A stretch of 64,000 nt of DNA from Beduinella massiliensis. GTDB lineage: Bacteria; Bacillota; Clostridia; Christensenellales; Aristaeellaceae. The notes below the pieces were generated by a model. That model did not search any database and was not told the DNA's origin. It worked only from the letters and a program-made list of their open reading frames with translations. Shown here one piece after another: positions 52,713-62,042 of this stretch (its first letter is position 1; each line of letters begins with the position of its first letter). Made by a program: the position numbers and the translations under genes. The stretch lies in NCBI RefSeq assembly GCF_900199405.1, contig NZ_LT963430.1:1519605-1583604 (forward strand), given 5' to 3'.

Positions 52713-53732
52713 ATGACGATCATCGTGACTGGCGGGGCAGGATTCATTGGCTCCAACTTCATCTTTCATATGCTAAACAAGTACCCGGACGACCGCATCG
52801 TCTGCTTGGATAAACTGACGTATGCGGGGAACCTGTCGACCCTTGCTCCTGCGATGGATAACCCGAACTTCCGCTTCGTGAAGGCGGATATTTGCGACCG
52901 TGAGGCCGTGTATAGGCTCTTTGAGGAGGAGCAGCCGGATGTCGTCGTCAACTTTGCGGCGGAGTCCCATGTGGACCGTTCGATTGAAGACCCGGGTATC
53001 TTCCTGCAAACCAATATTCTTGGTACGGCCACGCTGATGGATGCCTGCCGCAAGTACGGTATCAAGCGTTACCATCAGGTGTCTACCGACGAGGTCTACG
53101 GCGACTTGCCGCTCGACCGCCCGGATCTGTTCTTTACCGAGGAGACCCCTATTCATACGTCCAGTCCCTATTCTGCGTCGAAGGCCAGCGCCGATCTGCT
53201 GGTGCTGGCGTATCATCGCACCTTCGGCCTGCCCGTCACCCTCAGCCGCTGCTCCAACAACTACGGCCCCTACCACTTCCCGGAGAAGCTGATTCCCCTG
53301 ATGATCGCAAACGCATTGGATGATAAGCCTCTGCCCGTGTACGGCGAGGGGCTGAATGTACGCGACTGGCTGTATGTGGAGGATCACTGCAAGGCGATTG
53401 ACCTCATCATCCACAAGGGACGCGTAGGCGAGGTGTACAACGTCGGCGGTCACAACGAGATGAAGAACATCGACATCGTAAAGATCATCTGCAAGGAGCT
53501 TAACAAGCCCGAGAGCCTGATTACCTATGTTACCGACCGCAAGGGCCATGATATGCGCTACGCCATTGATCCCACGAAGATTCATACAGAGCTTGGCTGG
53601 CTGCCGGAGACGAAATTTGAGGATGGCATCAGGAAGACGATTCAATGGTATCTGGACAATCGTTCCTGGTGGGAGGCGATTATCTCGGGAGAATATCAGG
53701 ATTACTATCGAAGAATGTACGGCAATCGATAA
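52713..53732 (+). CDS. rfbB: dTDP-glucose 4,6-dehydratase
   Basis: RfbB converts dTDP-glucose to the 4-keto-6-deoxy sugar with bound NAD. The 339-residue SDR protein has [35 protein letters not shown], the catalytic YSASKAS (Tyr and Lys) and [21 protein letters not shown] is six bases before the chosen ATG; another ATG two codons earlier is too close to it. Confidence 0.97.
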   Translation: MTIIVTGGAGFIGSNFIFHMLNKYPDDRIVCLDKLTYAGNLSTLAPAMDNPNFRFVKADICDREAVYRLFEEEQPDVVVNFAAESHVDRSIEDPGIFLQTNILGTATLMDACRKYGIKRYHQVSTDEVYGDLPLDRPDLFFTEETPIHTSSPYSASKASADLLVLAYHRTFGLPVTLSRCSNNYGPYHFPEKLIPLMIANALDDKPLPVYGEGLNVRDWLYVEDHCKAIDLIIHKGRVGEVYNVGGHNEMKNIDIVKIICKELNKPESLITYVTDRKGHDMRYAIDPTKIHTELGWLPETKFEDGIRKTIQWYLDNRSWWEAIISGEYQDYYRRMYGNR

Positions 53733-53795
53733 AATGCGGACGGTGAATTTTAACTTTATTTCTGAAGATAATCTGATGGGGCTCGGAGGATGCGT

Positions 53796-54722
53796 ATGAC
53801 GGTATTGGTGACAGGCGTAGCCGGGCAGCTTGGCCACGATGTGATGAATGAGCTGGCACTGCGAGGGATTGAGGGCATCGGCAGCGATATCGCACCCATA
53901 TACAGCGGGGCTGCGGACGGTACAGCTGTGATGGAGATGCCCTATGTGCCGATGGATATCACGGACGCAGAGGCCGTGGAGCGGGTACTGAATGCGGCAC
54001 AGCCCGACGTGGTCGTGCACTGCGCGGCTTGGACGGCGGTGGATGCCGCCGAGGACGAGGCAAATGCGCAGAGGGTACGCGCCATTAACGCGTACGGCAC
54101 GGAGAATATTGCGAAGGTTTGCAAGGCACTCGACTGCAAGATGGTTTACATTAGCACAGACTACGTGTTCGACGGACAAGGAAAGGAACCATGGCAGCCG
54201 GACTGCCGAAGTTATAAACCGCTCAACGTCTACGGCGAAACGAAGCTGGCGGGTGAGCTTGCGGTCAGCAGGCTGCTGAGCAAGTATTTCATCGTGCGCA
54301 TCGCTTGGGTCTTCGGCCTAAACGGGAAGAACTTTATCAGAACCATGCTGAATTTGGGGAATACGCACCGCACGATCCGCGTGGTAGACGATCAAATCGG
54401 CACGCCTACCTACACATTTGACTTGGCGCGGCTGCTGGTGGACATGCTGCTGACGGAAAAATACGGTTACTACCATGCGACAAACGAGGGTGGATACATC
54501 AGCTGGTACGACTTTGCCTGCGAGATTTTCCGTCAGGCGGGTATGAATGTAACAGTGGTTCCTGTTACGACGGCGGAATATGGCGTATCAAAGGCGGCGA
54601 GACCGTTTAACAGCAGGCTCGACAAACGGAAGCTGACCGAAAACGGATTTACACCGCTGCCGGATTGGCGGGATGCGCTGCAACGGTATTTGAAGGCATA
54701 TCTCACCTTGGATGAGGGATGA
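53796..54722 (+). CDS. rfbD: dTDP-4-dehydrorhamnose reductase
   Basis: RfbD reduces the final keto group to give dTDP-L-rhamnose. The 308-residue SDR protein has VLVTGVAGQLGHDVM, VVHCAAWTAVDAAED, STDYVFDG, and the catalytic VYGETKLAGE. The start has the same layout as rfbB, with GGAGG six bases before the second of two ATGs. It ends the polysaccharide cluster; a terminator follows about 190 bases later. Confidence 0.96.
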   Translation: MTVLVTGVAGQLGHDVMNELALRGIEGIGSDIAPIYSGAADGTAVMEMPYVPMDITDAEAVERVLNAAQPDVVVHCAAWTAVDAAEDEANAQRVRAINAYGTENIAKVCKALDCKMVYISTDYVFDGQGKEPWQPDCRSYKPLNVYGETKLAGELAVSRLLSKYFIVRIAWVFGLNGKNFIRTMLNLGNTHRTIRVVDDQIGTPTYTFDLARLLVDMLLTEKYGYYHATNEGGYISWYDFACEIFRQAGMNVTVVPVTTAEYGVSKAARPFNSRLDKRKLTENGFTPLPDWRDALQRYLKAYLTLDEG

Positions 54723-54909
54723 GGGTTGCCTCTCACCGGTTTCCGTTGAGCGCGCACATTCCTGGCGGAGAATGATGAAAGTTATTGTGCCATGAAAAAC
54801 GGATAATGGACAAATGGCCTCCAGATGTAGGAAGACCGCTTGGGTGAAAGTCTTGGAATTTGGTTAAAATGGCCTCTGTCATGCAACGAATACCCTGCGA
54901 GGAGCGTTT

Positions 54910-54956
54910 AACGATGTGAAGGCGGCGATTGCCGTTTTCACATCGTTTTCATTTTT
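54910..54956 (+). terminator. Terminator after the rfb genes
   Basis: AACGATGTGAA pairs with TTCACATCGTT, with an inner CGGC/GCCG stem, followed by TTCATTTTT. The other bases of the gap between 54723 and 55017 show no gene. Confidence 0.82.
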
Positions 54957-55017
54957 GGGCCTGCGTAGTGCCATAAGTTTTACATAGAATTTACTCGCAA
55001 AGGAGCGTGAGAACCGG

Positions 55018-55734
55018 ATGGAATCGTTTCAAAGCGTATTCAAGCGGTATGAGAAAAAATATCTGGTGAGCGCCGAGCAGGCGTCTTCGTTGATGAAATG
55101 TCTGTTAAAACACATGCGCGCGGACGATTACGGCCGCACGACGATTTGCAGCGTGTACATGGATACGCCGGACTTCCAATTGATTCGCACGTCGCTCGAA
55201 AAGCCGGTTTACAAGGAGAAACTTCGCCTGCGCACATACGGCGTGCCGGCCGCCGAGAGCCCGGCCTACGTGGAGATCAAGAAAAAGTACAAGGGCGTGG
55301 TGTATAAGCGGCGCATAAGTACGGCTTATGCTTTGGCGGAGGCGTGGCTTTTCCATGGGCTTTGCGTGCCCACGCAGGGACAGATCGAATCGGAGATCGC
55401 GTGGTTTCTAAAGAGCTATGAAAATATCGCGCCCGCTGCATCGATATGTTATGACCGCGTCGCGTTATATGGACTGGAAGACCCGCAACTGCGCGTGACG
55501 CTGGACGAAAATATCCGTTATCGTACGCGCGACCTCTCGCTTTTCTGCGGGTCGGGCGGAGAACTGCTCATCGCGCCGGGCGAACGCCTGATGGAAATCA
55601 AGGTCGCGGGCGGCATGCCGCTGTGGCTTGCGGAGGCGCTCAGCGAACTTCAAATCTATCCTACCTCGTTTTCCAAGTACGGAAACGCCTACAAGGCCAT
55701 GATGGAGAAAAAGGAGGCTGTACAAATTGCCTGA
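55018..55734 (+). CDS. VTC-domain polyphosphate polymerase-like protein
   Basis: The 238-residue protein has the VTC tunnel fold of polyphosphate polymerases: FKRYEKKYLVS at the N-terminus, IRTSLEKPVYKEKLRLRTYG, YVEIKKKYKGVVYKRR, and LMEIKVAGGMPLW with FSKYGNAYKAM near the end. The basic and acidic tunnel residues (Lys, Arg, Glu pairs) are present. Bacterial stand-alone VTC proteins are found next to DUF4956 and spore-coat or wall proteins, as here, and their product is not proven. AAAGGAG precedes the ATG. Confidence 0.9.
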   Translation: MESFQSVFKRYEKKYLVSAEQASSLMKCLLKHMRADDYGRTTICSVYMDTPDFQLIRTSLEKPVYKEKLRLRTYGVPAAESPAYVEIKKKYKGVVYKRRISTAYALAEAWLFHGLCVPTQGQIESEIAWFLKSYENIAPAASICYDRVALYGLEDPQLRVTLDENIRYRTRDLSLFCGSGGELLIAPGERLMEIKVAGGMPLWLAEALSELQIYPTSFSKYGNAYKAMMEKKEAVQIA

Positions 55735-56398
55735 TATCTTTCAAAGCGTCGTCGGATCTTCTCTGACGCCGGGCGCGTTTCTGCTGTGCATCGCTGTCTC
55801 TCTCCTGCTGGGCGGTGTGATCGCCGCAGCCTACATGAAGTGTTCGCACTATACACAGAGCTTCGTCGTGACGCTCATCCTGCTTCCAGCGATCGTGCAG
55901 ACCGTCATCATGCTGGTCAACGGAAACGTCGGCACCGGCGTAGCGGTAGCGGGCACGTTCAGCCTCGTGAGGTTCCGCTCTGTGCCGGGCAACGCGCGCG
56001 ACATCGGCGCGATATTTTTAGCGATGGCCGTAGGACTTGCGACCGGCGTTGGGTATCTGGCGATGGCGGCGCTTCTGGGCGTGCTGCTATCCGCTGTAAT
56101 GGTCCTGCTGTGCAGGCTAAACGTGGGCGCGCGGGGGACGGGAGAAAAGCATCTTACCGTTACAATTCCCGAGAATCTGGACTACACGACGCTCTTTGAC
56201 GATCTCATGCAGCGTTACACCTCCTCAAGCGAGCTGGTAAACGTCAAAACGACGAACATGGGCAGTCTCTACAAGCTGGAGTACGAGATCGTGCTGCGCG
56301 ACGCAAAGAAGGAAAAAGAGATGATCGACGAGATACGCTGCCGCAACGGCAACCTGGAAATCAGCTGTGGACGACAGAGGATGCACGACCAGTTATAA
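55727..56398 (+). CDS. DUF4956 membrane protein
   Basis: The 223-residue protein has four membrane helices in its first 135 residues and a cytoplasmic C-terminal part. The segment GNVGTGVAVAGTFSLVRFRSVPGNARDIGAIFLAMAVGLA (by its parts FSLVRFRS and ARDIGAIF) is the DUF4956 hallmark. It starts at TTG, overlapping the VTC gene by eight bases, with AAGGAGGCTG upstream. It probably works with the VTC protein at the membrane; function is not established. Confidence 0.9.
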   Translation: MPDIFQSVVGSSLTPGAFLLCIAVSLLLGGVIAAAYMKCSHYTQSFVVTLILLPAIVQTVIMLVNGNVGTGVAVAGTFSLVRFRSVPGNARDIGAIFLAMAVGLATGVGYLAMAALLGVLLSAVMVLLCRLNVGARGTGEKHLTVTIPENLDYTTLFDDLMQRYTSSSELVNVKTTNMGSLYKLEYEIVLRDAKKEKEMIDEIRCRNGNLEISCGRQRMHDQL

Positions 56399-56440
56399 GC
56401 GGTATGGATTACGCACATAGAAAGAAAGGTGGAAGGCTGC

Positions 56441-58225
56441 ATGAAAGCGATTGTCGCCGCTTATGTGGTGCTTTGTCTGCTTATCAACACTCCCTCCGCG
56501 CTCGGCGAGCAGGCGGCGGGGCCGGTGGATGTAAACGCGATCGAATGGAAAGCAAAGGATGAATACACGGAATACGGGGCGGAAGCCATACATATCGCGC
56601 TTGCCGACGGCGCGACGGAAGCGGGTGAAGGGTACGGCGTGGAGGGAGATGTCGTTACGATCACGCGGGAGGGCACGTATGTGCTGACCGGTTCTCTTTC
56701 AGATGGACAGATCGTCGTCTGCGCGGATAAGGACGAGGACGTGCGCCTCGTGCTGGAAAATGTGGCGGTCACGAGCACAAGCGCCGCGCCGCTCTATGTC
56801 ATACAGGCGGACAAGGTGATCGTGAGCCTGCCGGAGGGCACGCAAAGCACGCTTACGGACAAACAGACGGCCCAGGACGAAGAAGGTCGGGAGATAACCG
56901 CGACGATCTTCGCTCGCTCCGATCTCACGATCAACGGCAGCGGAAGCCTCGTCATCCGGGCCGGGGCACGCGACGGCATCGCGACGAAGGATACGCTGAA
57001 GCTGACGGGGGGTACGCTTGACATCGAGGCGTCGGATGACGGCATCGTAGCCAAGGATCGGGCGCTCATTCGCGGGGGCGATATATCGATCGTGAGCGCG
57101 GGTGATGGCGTCAAGGTGACCGGAACCGAGGCAGACCAGGGCTACTTTTATATGGAAGGCGGCGCGCTTCACATCACAGCGGCAGGAGACGGCATTCAGG
57201 CGGCGTCGAGCGTGCTGATCGCGGGCGGCGAGATCGAGATGACGACCGGCGGCGGCAGCGCAAGCGCCGAACAGAAGGTGGAAGCGTTCGGCGGACGCGG
57301 CTGGGGCGTCGGCGCGCAGCAGCAGACGCAGGAGGAATCGATCTCCACCAAAGGCATCAAAGCGGAGGTATACGTCGACATGACCGGCGGAACGGTCGCG
57401 ATTGACAGCTGCGACGACAGCATCCACAGCAACGACACGGTGCGCATCAGCGGTGGTGTGATTCAGGCCAGCTCGGGCGACGATGGCGTACATGCGGACG
57501 CCGTGCTTGAAATCAGCGGCGGAAAGGTTACGATTGCGGAGAGCTATGAAGGGCTGGAAGCGGCAAGCGTGGAGATTACCGGCGGCGAAATCGAAGTGCG
57601 TGCGTCGGACGACGGCATCAATGCGGCGGGAGGCAGCGACGGATCGCAGCAGAGCGGCCCCTTTGGGCGCGACAGCTTTGCATCGCAGGAGGGCGTCAGC
57701 CTCGTCATCAGCGGCGGCCTGCTGTACGTAGACGCTTCCGGAGACGGACTGGATTCCAACGGGGACCTCACGATCACCGGCGGGCAGGTTTACGTCAGCG
57801 GACCGACGGGTTCCGGCGACGGGACATTCGATTCAAACGGCACGTTTAGCATCGACGGCGGCCTCGTGCTGGGCATTGGGAGCACGGGCATGATGGAGAC
57901 GCCCGCGCAGACGTCGAAGCAGAACACCCTCGTCGTCACAGGAACGGACTATGCGGCAGGCAGCGTAGTCGAGGTGCGGGACGCAGAGGGAAGCGCGCTT
58001 GCCTCCTGGATCGCGCCGAAGCAATTTGCCTCCGTAATTTTCAGCAGCCCGGAAATTGAACGGAACGCGACGTACGAGGTGTACGTCGATGGAGAATTGA
58101 TGGAAGAGATTGATGCGACGGAGGTCACCAGCGGCGCAGGAAGCGATTTGGGTAACGGCCGGGGCGGCAGAGGGGGAGGGCGCGGCGATTGGGAAGAAAA
58201 CCGCAGCCCGCGGAGCGGCCTGTAG
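56441..58225 (+). CDS. Secreted carbohydrate-binding beta-helix protein (Cthe_2159/DUF4353 type)
   Basis: The 594-residue protein begins with a signal peptide (MKAIVAAYVVLCLLINTPSALG) and then repeats of the type GGxIxIxAxDDGIxAxxxxxIxGG from about residue 170 to 460. These form a right-handed beta-helix as in the Cthe_2159 family, which binds acidic polysaccharides with calcium. The C-terminus is Gly/Arg-rich (GRGGRGGGRGD). It follows the VTC and DUF4956 genes by 42 bases, so the three may act on a surface polymer. No LPXTG or anchor is seen. Confidence 0.87.
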   Translation: MKAIVAAYVVLCLLINTPSALGEQAAGPVDVNAIEWKAKDEYTEYGAEAIHIALADGATEAGEGYGVEGDVVTITREGTYVLTGSLSDGQIVVCADKDEDVRLVLENVAVTSTSAAPLYVIQADKVIVSLPEGTQSTLTDKQTAQDEEGREITATIFARSDLTINGSGSLVIRAGARDGIATKDTLKLTGGTLDIEASDDGIVAKDRALIRGGDISIVSAGDGVKVTGTEADQGYFYMEGGALHITAAGDGIQAASSVLIAGGEIEMTTGGGSASAEQKVEAFGGRGWGVGAQQQTQEESISTKGIKAEVYVDMTGGTVAIDSCDDSIHSNDTVRISGGVIQASSGDDGVHADAVLEISGGKVTIAESYEGLEAASVEITGGEIEVRASDDGINAAGGSDGSQQSGPFGRDSFASQEGVSLVISGGLLYVDASGDGLDSNGDLTITGGQVYVSGPTGSGDGTFDSNGTFSIDGGLVLGIGSTGMMETPAQTSKQNTLVVTGTDYAAGSVVEVRDAEGSALASWIAPKQFASVIFSSPEIERNATYEVYVDGELMEEIDATEVTSGAGSDLGNGRGGRGGGRGDWEENRSPRSGL

Positions 58226-58459
58226 AAGGCCTGAAACTTCGGGAATGGAGAAAGCCGGTCTCCTGTGCCGCATGAACGGCATATGTTCGGACGCGTACTG
58301 CAGACGCGTCAGCCATGCGCTGAAGCGCGGCTACGCGACGCGGTGCGTCATTGCCGGTGAAAACGGGTTCCCGCACGGCGCGCCTCATCGCCCTAGCGCG
58401 CCTGCACCGGACGGCGGAGGCGATTCAGAGACTATTTTGGCAGCAGCAGGATGCAAGGA

Positions 58460-58488
58460 TTGAATCTTTTCTCAAAACATGCTATAAT
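58460..58488 (+). promoter_or_regulatory. Promoter of the tRNA-Leu gene
   Basis: TTGAAT and TATAAT with a 17-base spacer, 16 bases before the tRNA. Confidence 0.8.
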
Positions 58489-58504
58489 TCTTCTGCCCGG
58501 TTAA

Positions 58505-58590
58505 GCCGAAGTGGTGGAATGGCAGACACCAGGGACTTAAAATCCCTTGCCCGCAAGGGCGTGTGCGTTCGAGTCGCATCTTCGGCACCA
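58505..58590 (+). tRNA. tRNA-Leu (anticodon TAA)
   Basis: The 86-base class II tRNA has the acceptor stem GCCGAAG pairing with CTTCGGC, anticodon stem GGGA with loop CTTAAAA, a long variable arm GCCCGCAAGGGC, and encoded CCA. Confidence 0.95.
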
Positions 58591-58594
58591 GTAA

Positions 58595-58628
58595 ATCCGT
58601 CGGCTTTAGGAGCCGGCGGATATTTTTA
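58595..58628 (+). terminator. Terminator of tRNA-Leu
   Basis: ATCCGTCGGCT pairs with AGCCGGCGGAT (TTAGG loop), followed by ATTTTTAT. Confidence 0.87.
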
Positions 58629-58670
58629 TCTTGAAAACGGGCAAATTCAAGCTTGAGGAGGGGAACGGCG

Positions 58671-59657
58671 ATGGAGACAGGGAGAATCGAGCGGGCTTAT
58701 GTCATACAGGGGATCAAGGTGGCGCTGGGGGCTACGGCGGCCATCGTGCTCGCCAACCTCCTGCGCCTGTCGTACAGCTCGACGGCGGGCATCATCACGG
58801 TGCTGGGCATTCTCGGCACCAAGAAGGAGACCCTCGTCATCGCGGGCTTCAAGCTCATTTCATTTCTGGCGGCGCTTCTGATCGCCTTTGTATGCTATGG
58901 CGTGCTGGGATACACGATCGCGGGATTTTCTCTGTATCTGTTCGTCTTCTCCGTCGTGTGCTATACGTTTGGCTGGAACTATTCCATCGCCATGATCTCC
59001 GTGCTGGTTTCGCACTTCCTGGCGGAGCATTCGATGGCCCTGCCAGTAATCCTGAACGAGGCGCTGCTCTTTGGCATTGGAACCGTGTGCAGCATACTCG
59101 TGAATCTGCACCTGCGACCGGATGACCGCAGGATGTCGCTGCTGCTTGAACGCATCGATGGGAAGATGAAGCGGCTTGTGCTGCTGACAGGACGCGCGCT
59201 GGACGATCAGGAACGGTCGGATACCGTCGCGCGGGGGCTTGATGAGCTGGAAGAGGACATTCAGCGTGCGGGCGCCGCCGCGATGCATGACGCCAACAAC
59301 CGGCTCTTCAAGCGGTCATACTACGAAATTCGCTATTTGCAGATGCGTTCGCACCAGCGGCGGATTCTTGCCCAGATTTACGCGGCGATGGAGAAAATCC
59401 GTTACGTGCCACCGCAGCACGGGGAGGTGCGCGCTTTCTTTGAAAGGGTGGCGCAGGAATATAGCATGGATAACGACGTGGGGGAGTTGCTGCGGGAGCT
59501 GGACGAATTGCTGGCGCGGATGCGGGAGCAGCAGCTTCCGGTATCCCGTGAAGAGTTTGAGGGCCGGGCGCTACTGTACTACATCCTTCGCAGGATGGAG
59601 GATTTCCTGCGGCTCAAGCGGGAGTTTTATGACCAGAACCACCGTGTGAGGCGATGA
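58671..59657 (+). CDS. Aromatic acid exporter-family (ArAE/FUSC-like) membrane protein
   Basis: The 328-residue protein has about five helices in its first 145 residues (IKVALGATAAIVLANLL, ISFLAALLIAFVCYGVLGYTI) including the motif SSTAGIITVLGI typical of the family. A cytoplasmic helical domain (LLERIDGKMKRLVLLTGRAL onwards) follows. It may export small aromatic or other organic acids; the substrate is unknown. GAGGAGGGG precedes the ATG. It stands alone between two terminator/promoter regions. Confidence 0.83.
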   Translation: METGRIERAYVIQGIKVALGATAAIVLANLLRLSYSSTAGIITVLGILGTKKETLVIAGFKLISFLAALLIAFVCYGVLGYTIAGFSLYLFVFSVVCYTFGWNYSIAMISVLVSHFLAEHSMALPVILNEALLFGIGTVCSILVNLHLRPDDRRMSLLLERIDGKMKRLVLLTGRALDDQERSDTVARGLDELEEDIQRAGAAAMHDANNRLFKRSYYEIRYLQMRSHQRRILAQIYAAMEKIRYVPPQHGEVRAFFERVAQEYSMDNDVGELLRELDELLARMREQQLPVSREEFEGRALLYYILRRMEDFLRLKREFYDQNHRVRR

Positions 59658-59737
59658 AGGACCGGTTCGAAAGGGATGCGCGATCCCAAGCCGCTTCCTA
59701 TGGGGAAGCGACCGTGTACGCTGGCAGCAACTCGAAC

Positions 59738-59767
59738 TTGATGTGAACGGCATGCTTGTGCTATAAT
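59738..59767 (+). promoter_or_regulatory. Promoter of the molybdenum cofactor operon
   Basis: TTGATG and TATAAT are 18 bases apart, with an extended TGC before the -10 box. The leader is only about 25 bases, so a Moco riboswitch cannot fit here. A CGCTTCC/GGAAGCG hairpin lies upstream. Confidence 0.7.
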
Positions 59768-59797
59768 TGACCCAATGCCAAACGGAGGAAAAAACAG

Positions 59798-60817
59798 ATG
59801 AAATGTATTGAAACGACACAGGCAGCCGGACACGTCCTCTGCCACGACATAACGGTCATCGTCAAGGACGTCAAAAAGGGCGTCGCCTTTAAAAAGGGCC
59901 ACGTCGTGACGGAAGCGGACATTCCCGAGCTTCTGAAGCTGGGCAAGGATCACCTGTACGTCTGGGAGAAGGACGACACCATGCTGCACGAAAACGAAGC
60001 GGCGGAAATTCTCTACACGATCTGCAAGGGCGAGAACATGCACGGAACCGAGCCGAAGGAGGGCAAGATCGAGCTGGTCGCGGACTGCGACGGGCTGCTG
60101 ACCATCGACTCTGAGCGCCTGTACGCGGTCAACGACATCGAAGAGCTGATGATCGCTACCCGCCACGGCAATACGCCGGTGAAAAAGGGCGACAAGCTGG
60201 CAGGTACGCGCGTGATCCCCCTGGTCATCCAAAAGGAAAAGATGGAATCCGCGCGCAAGGCTGCGGGGGACGAGCCCCTTATGAACGTGCTTCCCTATAA
60301 GCGGATGCGCTGCGGCATCGTGACCACGGGCAACGAGGTCTTCTACGGCCGCATCAAGGATACGTTTACGCCCGTCATCGAGCAGAAGGTGGCGGAATAC
60401 GGCATAGAGGTTATGGGACACGAAACCTGCCCCGACGACCAGGAGAAGATCACCGCCGCGATCAACCGCCTGCTTCAGCAGGGGGCGGAATTGATCCTCA
60501 CCACCGGCGGCATGAGCGTAGACCCCGACGACCGCACGCCCAGCGCGATTCGCGCCACCGGCGCCACGGTCGTCACCTACGGCGCGCCGGTGCTGCCCGG
60601 GGCGATGATGCTGCTGGCCTACACGAAGGACGGCGTGCCGATTCTGGGGCTTCCGGGCTGCGTGATGTACGCGAAGCGCACGGTGTTCGACCTGGTGCTG
60701 CCGCGCATCGCCGCAGGGCAGAAGCTGGAGCGTCGGGACATCGTGGCGTTCGGCGAGGGCGGCCTTTGCCTCTCCTGCCCGACCTGCACCTATCCCAACT
60801 GCGGATTTGGAAAGTGA
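59798..60817 (+). CDS. Molybdopterin-binding protein with C-terminal cysteine cluster
   Basis: The 339-residue protein has a MoaB/MogA-like fold in its second half (CGIVTTGNEVFYGRIKDTF, ELILTTGGMSVDPDDRTP, PVLPGAMMLLAY, LGLPGCVMYAKRTVFDLVLPR). The first half is a beta-rich part with HVLCHDITVIVKDVKKGVAFKKGH, like the start of MoeA. The end CLSCPTCTYPNCGFGK could bind a metal. It is known as a molybdopterin-binding protein in anaerobes; its role in cofactor insertion or modification is not settled. It leads the Moco operon. Confidence 0.85.
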   Translation: MKCIETTQAAGHVLCHDITVIVKDVKKGVAFKKGHVVTEADIPELLKLGKDHLYVWEKDDTMLHENEAAEILYTICKGENMHGTEPKEGKIELVADCDGLLTIDSERLYAVNDIEELMIATRHGNTPVKKGDKLAGTRVIPLVIQKEKMESARKAAGDEPLMNVLPYKRMRCGIVTTGNEVFYGRIKDTFTPVIEQKVAEYGIEVMGHETCPDDQEKITAAINRLLQQGAELILTTGGMSVDPDDRTPSAIRATGATVVTYGAPVLPGAMMLLAYTKDGVPILGLPGCVMYAKRTVFDLVLPRIAAGQKLERRDIVAFGEGGLCLSCPTCTYPNCGFGK

Positions 60818-60824
60818 GGACGCG

Positions 60825-62024
60825 ATGGAAACACTGGAAAGCGCGCTGTCGCTCCTCTTATCCCATACGAAACCGATCGGACGCGTAGAGGAAGTGACGC
60901 TCCTCGACGCCCTTGGCCGCGTTGCGGCAAAGGATATTCTCTCGCCCATGAACGTGCCGCCCTTCGACCGTTCGCCTCTGGACGGCTACGCGCAAAGAAG
61001 CGCGGACATCGCAGGAGCTTCGCGCGAAAACCCCCGCACGCTGCGCGTGGTCGGGGAGGTCTGCGCGGGCAGCGGGGAGGTATTCTTCCCTGGCGCAGGT
61101 GAAGCGGTACGCGTGATGACGGGCGCGCAGATTCCCGACGGATGCGACTGCGTAATCCGCCAGGAGGACACCGACGAGGGCATGGAGCAAGTGCAGATTT
61201 ACGCGGAGCTTTCGCATCGGCAGAACATCTGCTTCTGCGGAGAGGACGTGCAGGCGGGCAGCCTGATCGTCCGCGCGGGCGAGCGGCTGACCAGCGCGCA
61301 CATCGGCGTGCTGGCGAGCCTGGGCGTGACGCGCGTGTCCGTCTACGGCCGCGTGCGCGCGGCGCTCCTGTGCACGGGCGACGAGCTGGTGCAGCCGGGC
61401 AGCCCCTTGACGCGGGGGAAAATTTACGACTCCAACCACGCGGCGCTCTGCGCGCGCCTTGCGGAGATGGGGGTCGAGGTGCGGGCGCTTGAAAGCGAGC
61501 GCGACGAGCCGGAACATGTGGCGGGTGCGCTGTGTCAGGCAGCGAAGGACGCGGATATTCTCCTGACCACCGGCGGCGTGTCGGTGGGCAAAAAGGATAT
61601 CTTCCATCAGGTGCTTCCGCTGATGGGCGCAAAGCGGCTCTTTTGGAAGGTGGCGCTCAAGCCCGGCAGCCCGCTGCTTTGCGCGCTGTACGGGGACAAG
61701 CTCGTGATCTGCCTTTCCGGCAATCCGTTTGCCGCGCTGTGCTGTTTCGAGCTGTTCGCGAAGCCTGTGATTGCCTGCCTGGCGGGCGACAGGGGCGTGG
61801 TAAACCCGCGCGTCCACGCGAAGCTTTCGGGCGGGTTTCCGAAGAAGAGCCCGGGCAGAAGGCTGATTCGCGCGTTCTTCGACGGAGAGCGCGTGCGCCT
61901 GACAGGGGAAAACCATTCCAGCGGCTCTCTTTTCACGATGATCGGCTGCAACTGCCTGATCGACATCCCGGCGGGCAGCGGCGCGCTCTCCGACGGGGAC
62001 GACGTGGAGATTTTGCTGCTATGA
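60825..62024 (+). CDS. moeA: Molybdopterin molybdenumtransferase MoeA
   Basis: MoeA inserts molybdate into adenylylated molybdopterin. The 399-residue protein has the domain order of the family: VPPFDRSPLDGYA, FPGAGEAVRVMTGAQIPDGCDCVI, LLCTGDELVQPGSPLTRGKIYDSN, LLTTGGVSVGKKD, KVALKPGSPLLCA and LSGNPFAALCCFELF. GAGGA lies before the ATG. It is eight bases after the preceding gene, and moaC follows after 18 bases. Confidence 0.95.
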   Translation: METLESALSLLLSHTKPIGRVEEVTLLDALGRVAAKDILSPMNVPPFDRSPLDGYAQRSADIAGASRENPRTLRVVGEVCAGSGEVFFPGAGEAVRVMTGAQIPDGCDCVIRQEDTDEGMEQVQIYAELSHRQNICFCGEDVQAGSLIVRAGERLTSAHIGVLASLGVTRVSVYGRVRAALLCTGDELVQPGSPLTRGKIYDSNHAALCARLAEMGVEVRALESERDEPEHVAGALCQAAKDADILLTTGGVSVGKKDIFHQVLPLMGAKRLFWKVALKPGSPLLCALYGDKLVICLSGNPFAALCCFELFAKPVIACLAGDRGVVNPRVHAKLSGGFPKKSPGRRLIRAFFDGERVRLTGENHSSGSLFTMIGCNCLIDIPAGSGALSDGDDVEILLL

Positions 62025-62042
62025 CCGATAGGAAGGCTCGAT

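Noticed and set aside
58226-58504. Possible small protein or gene remnant before tRNA-Leu (a frame with MEKAGLLCRMNGICSDAYC and another with TGSRTARLIALARLHRT)
   Set aside because: The two fragments lie in different frames, have no clear ribosome site and run into the tRNA promoter. I could not support a gene, though a decayed one is possible.
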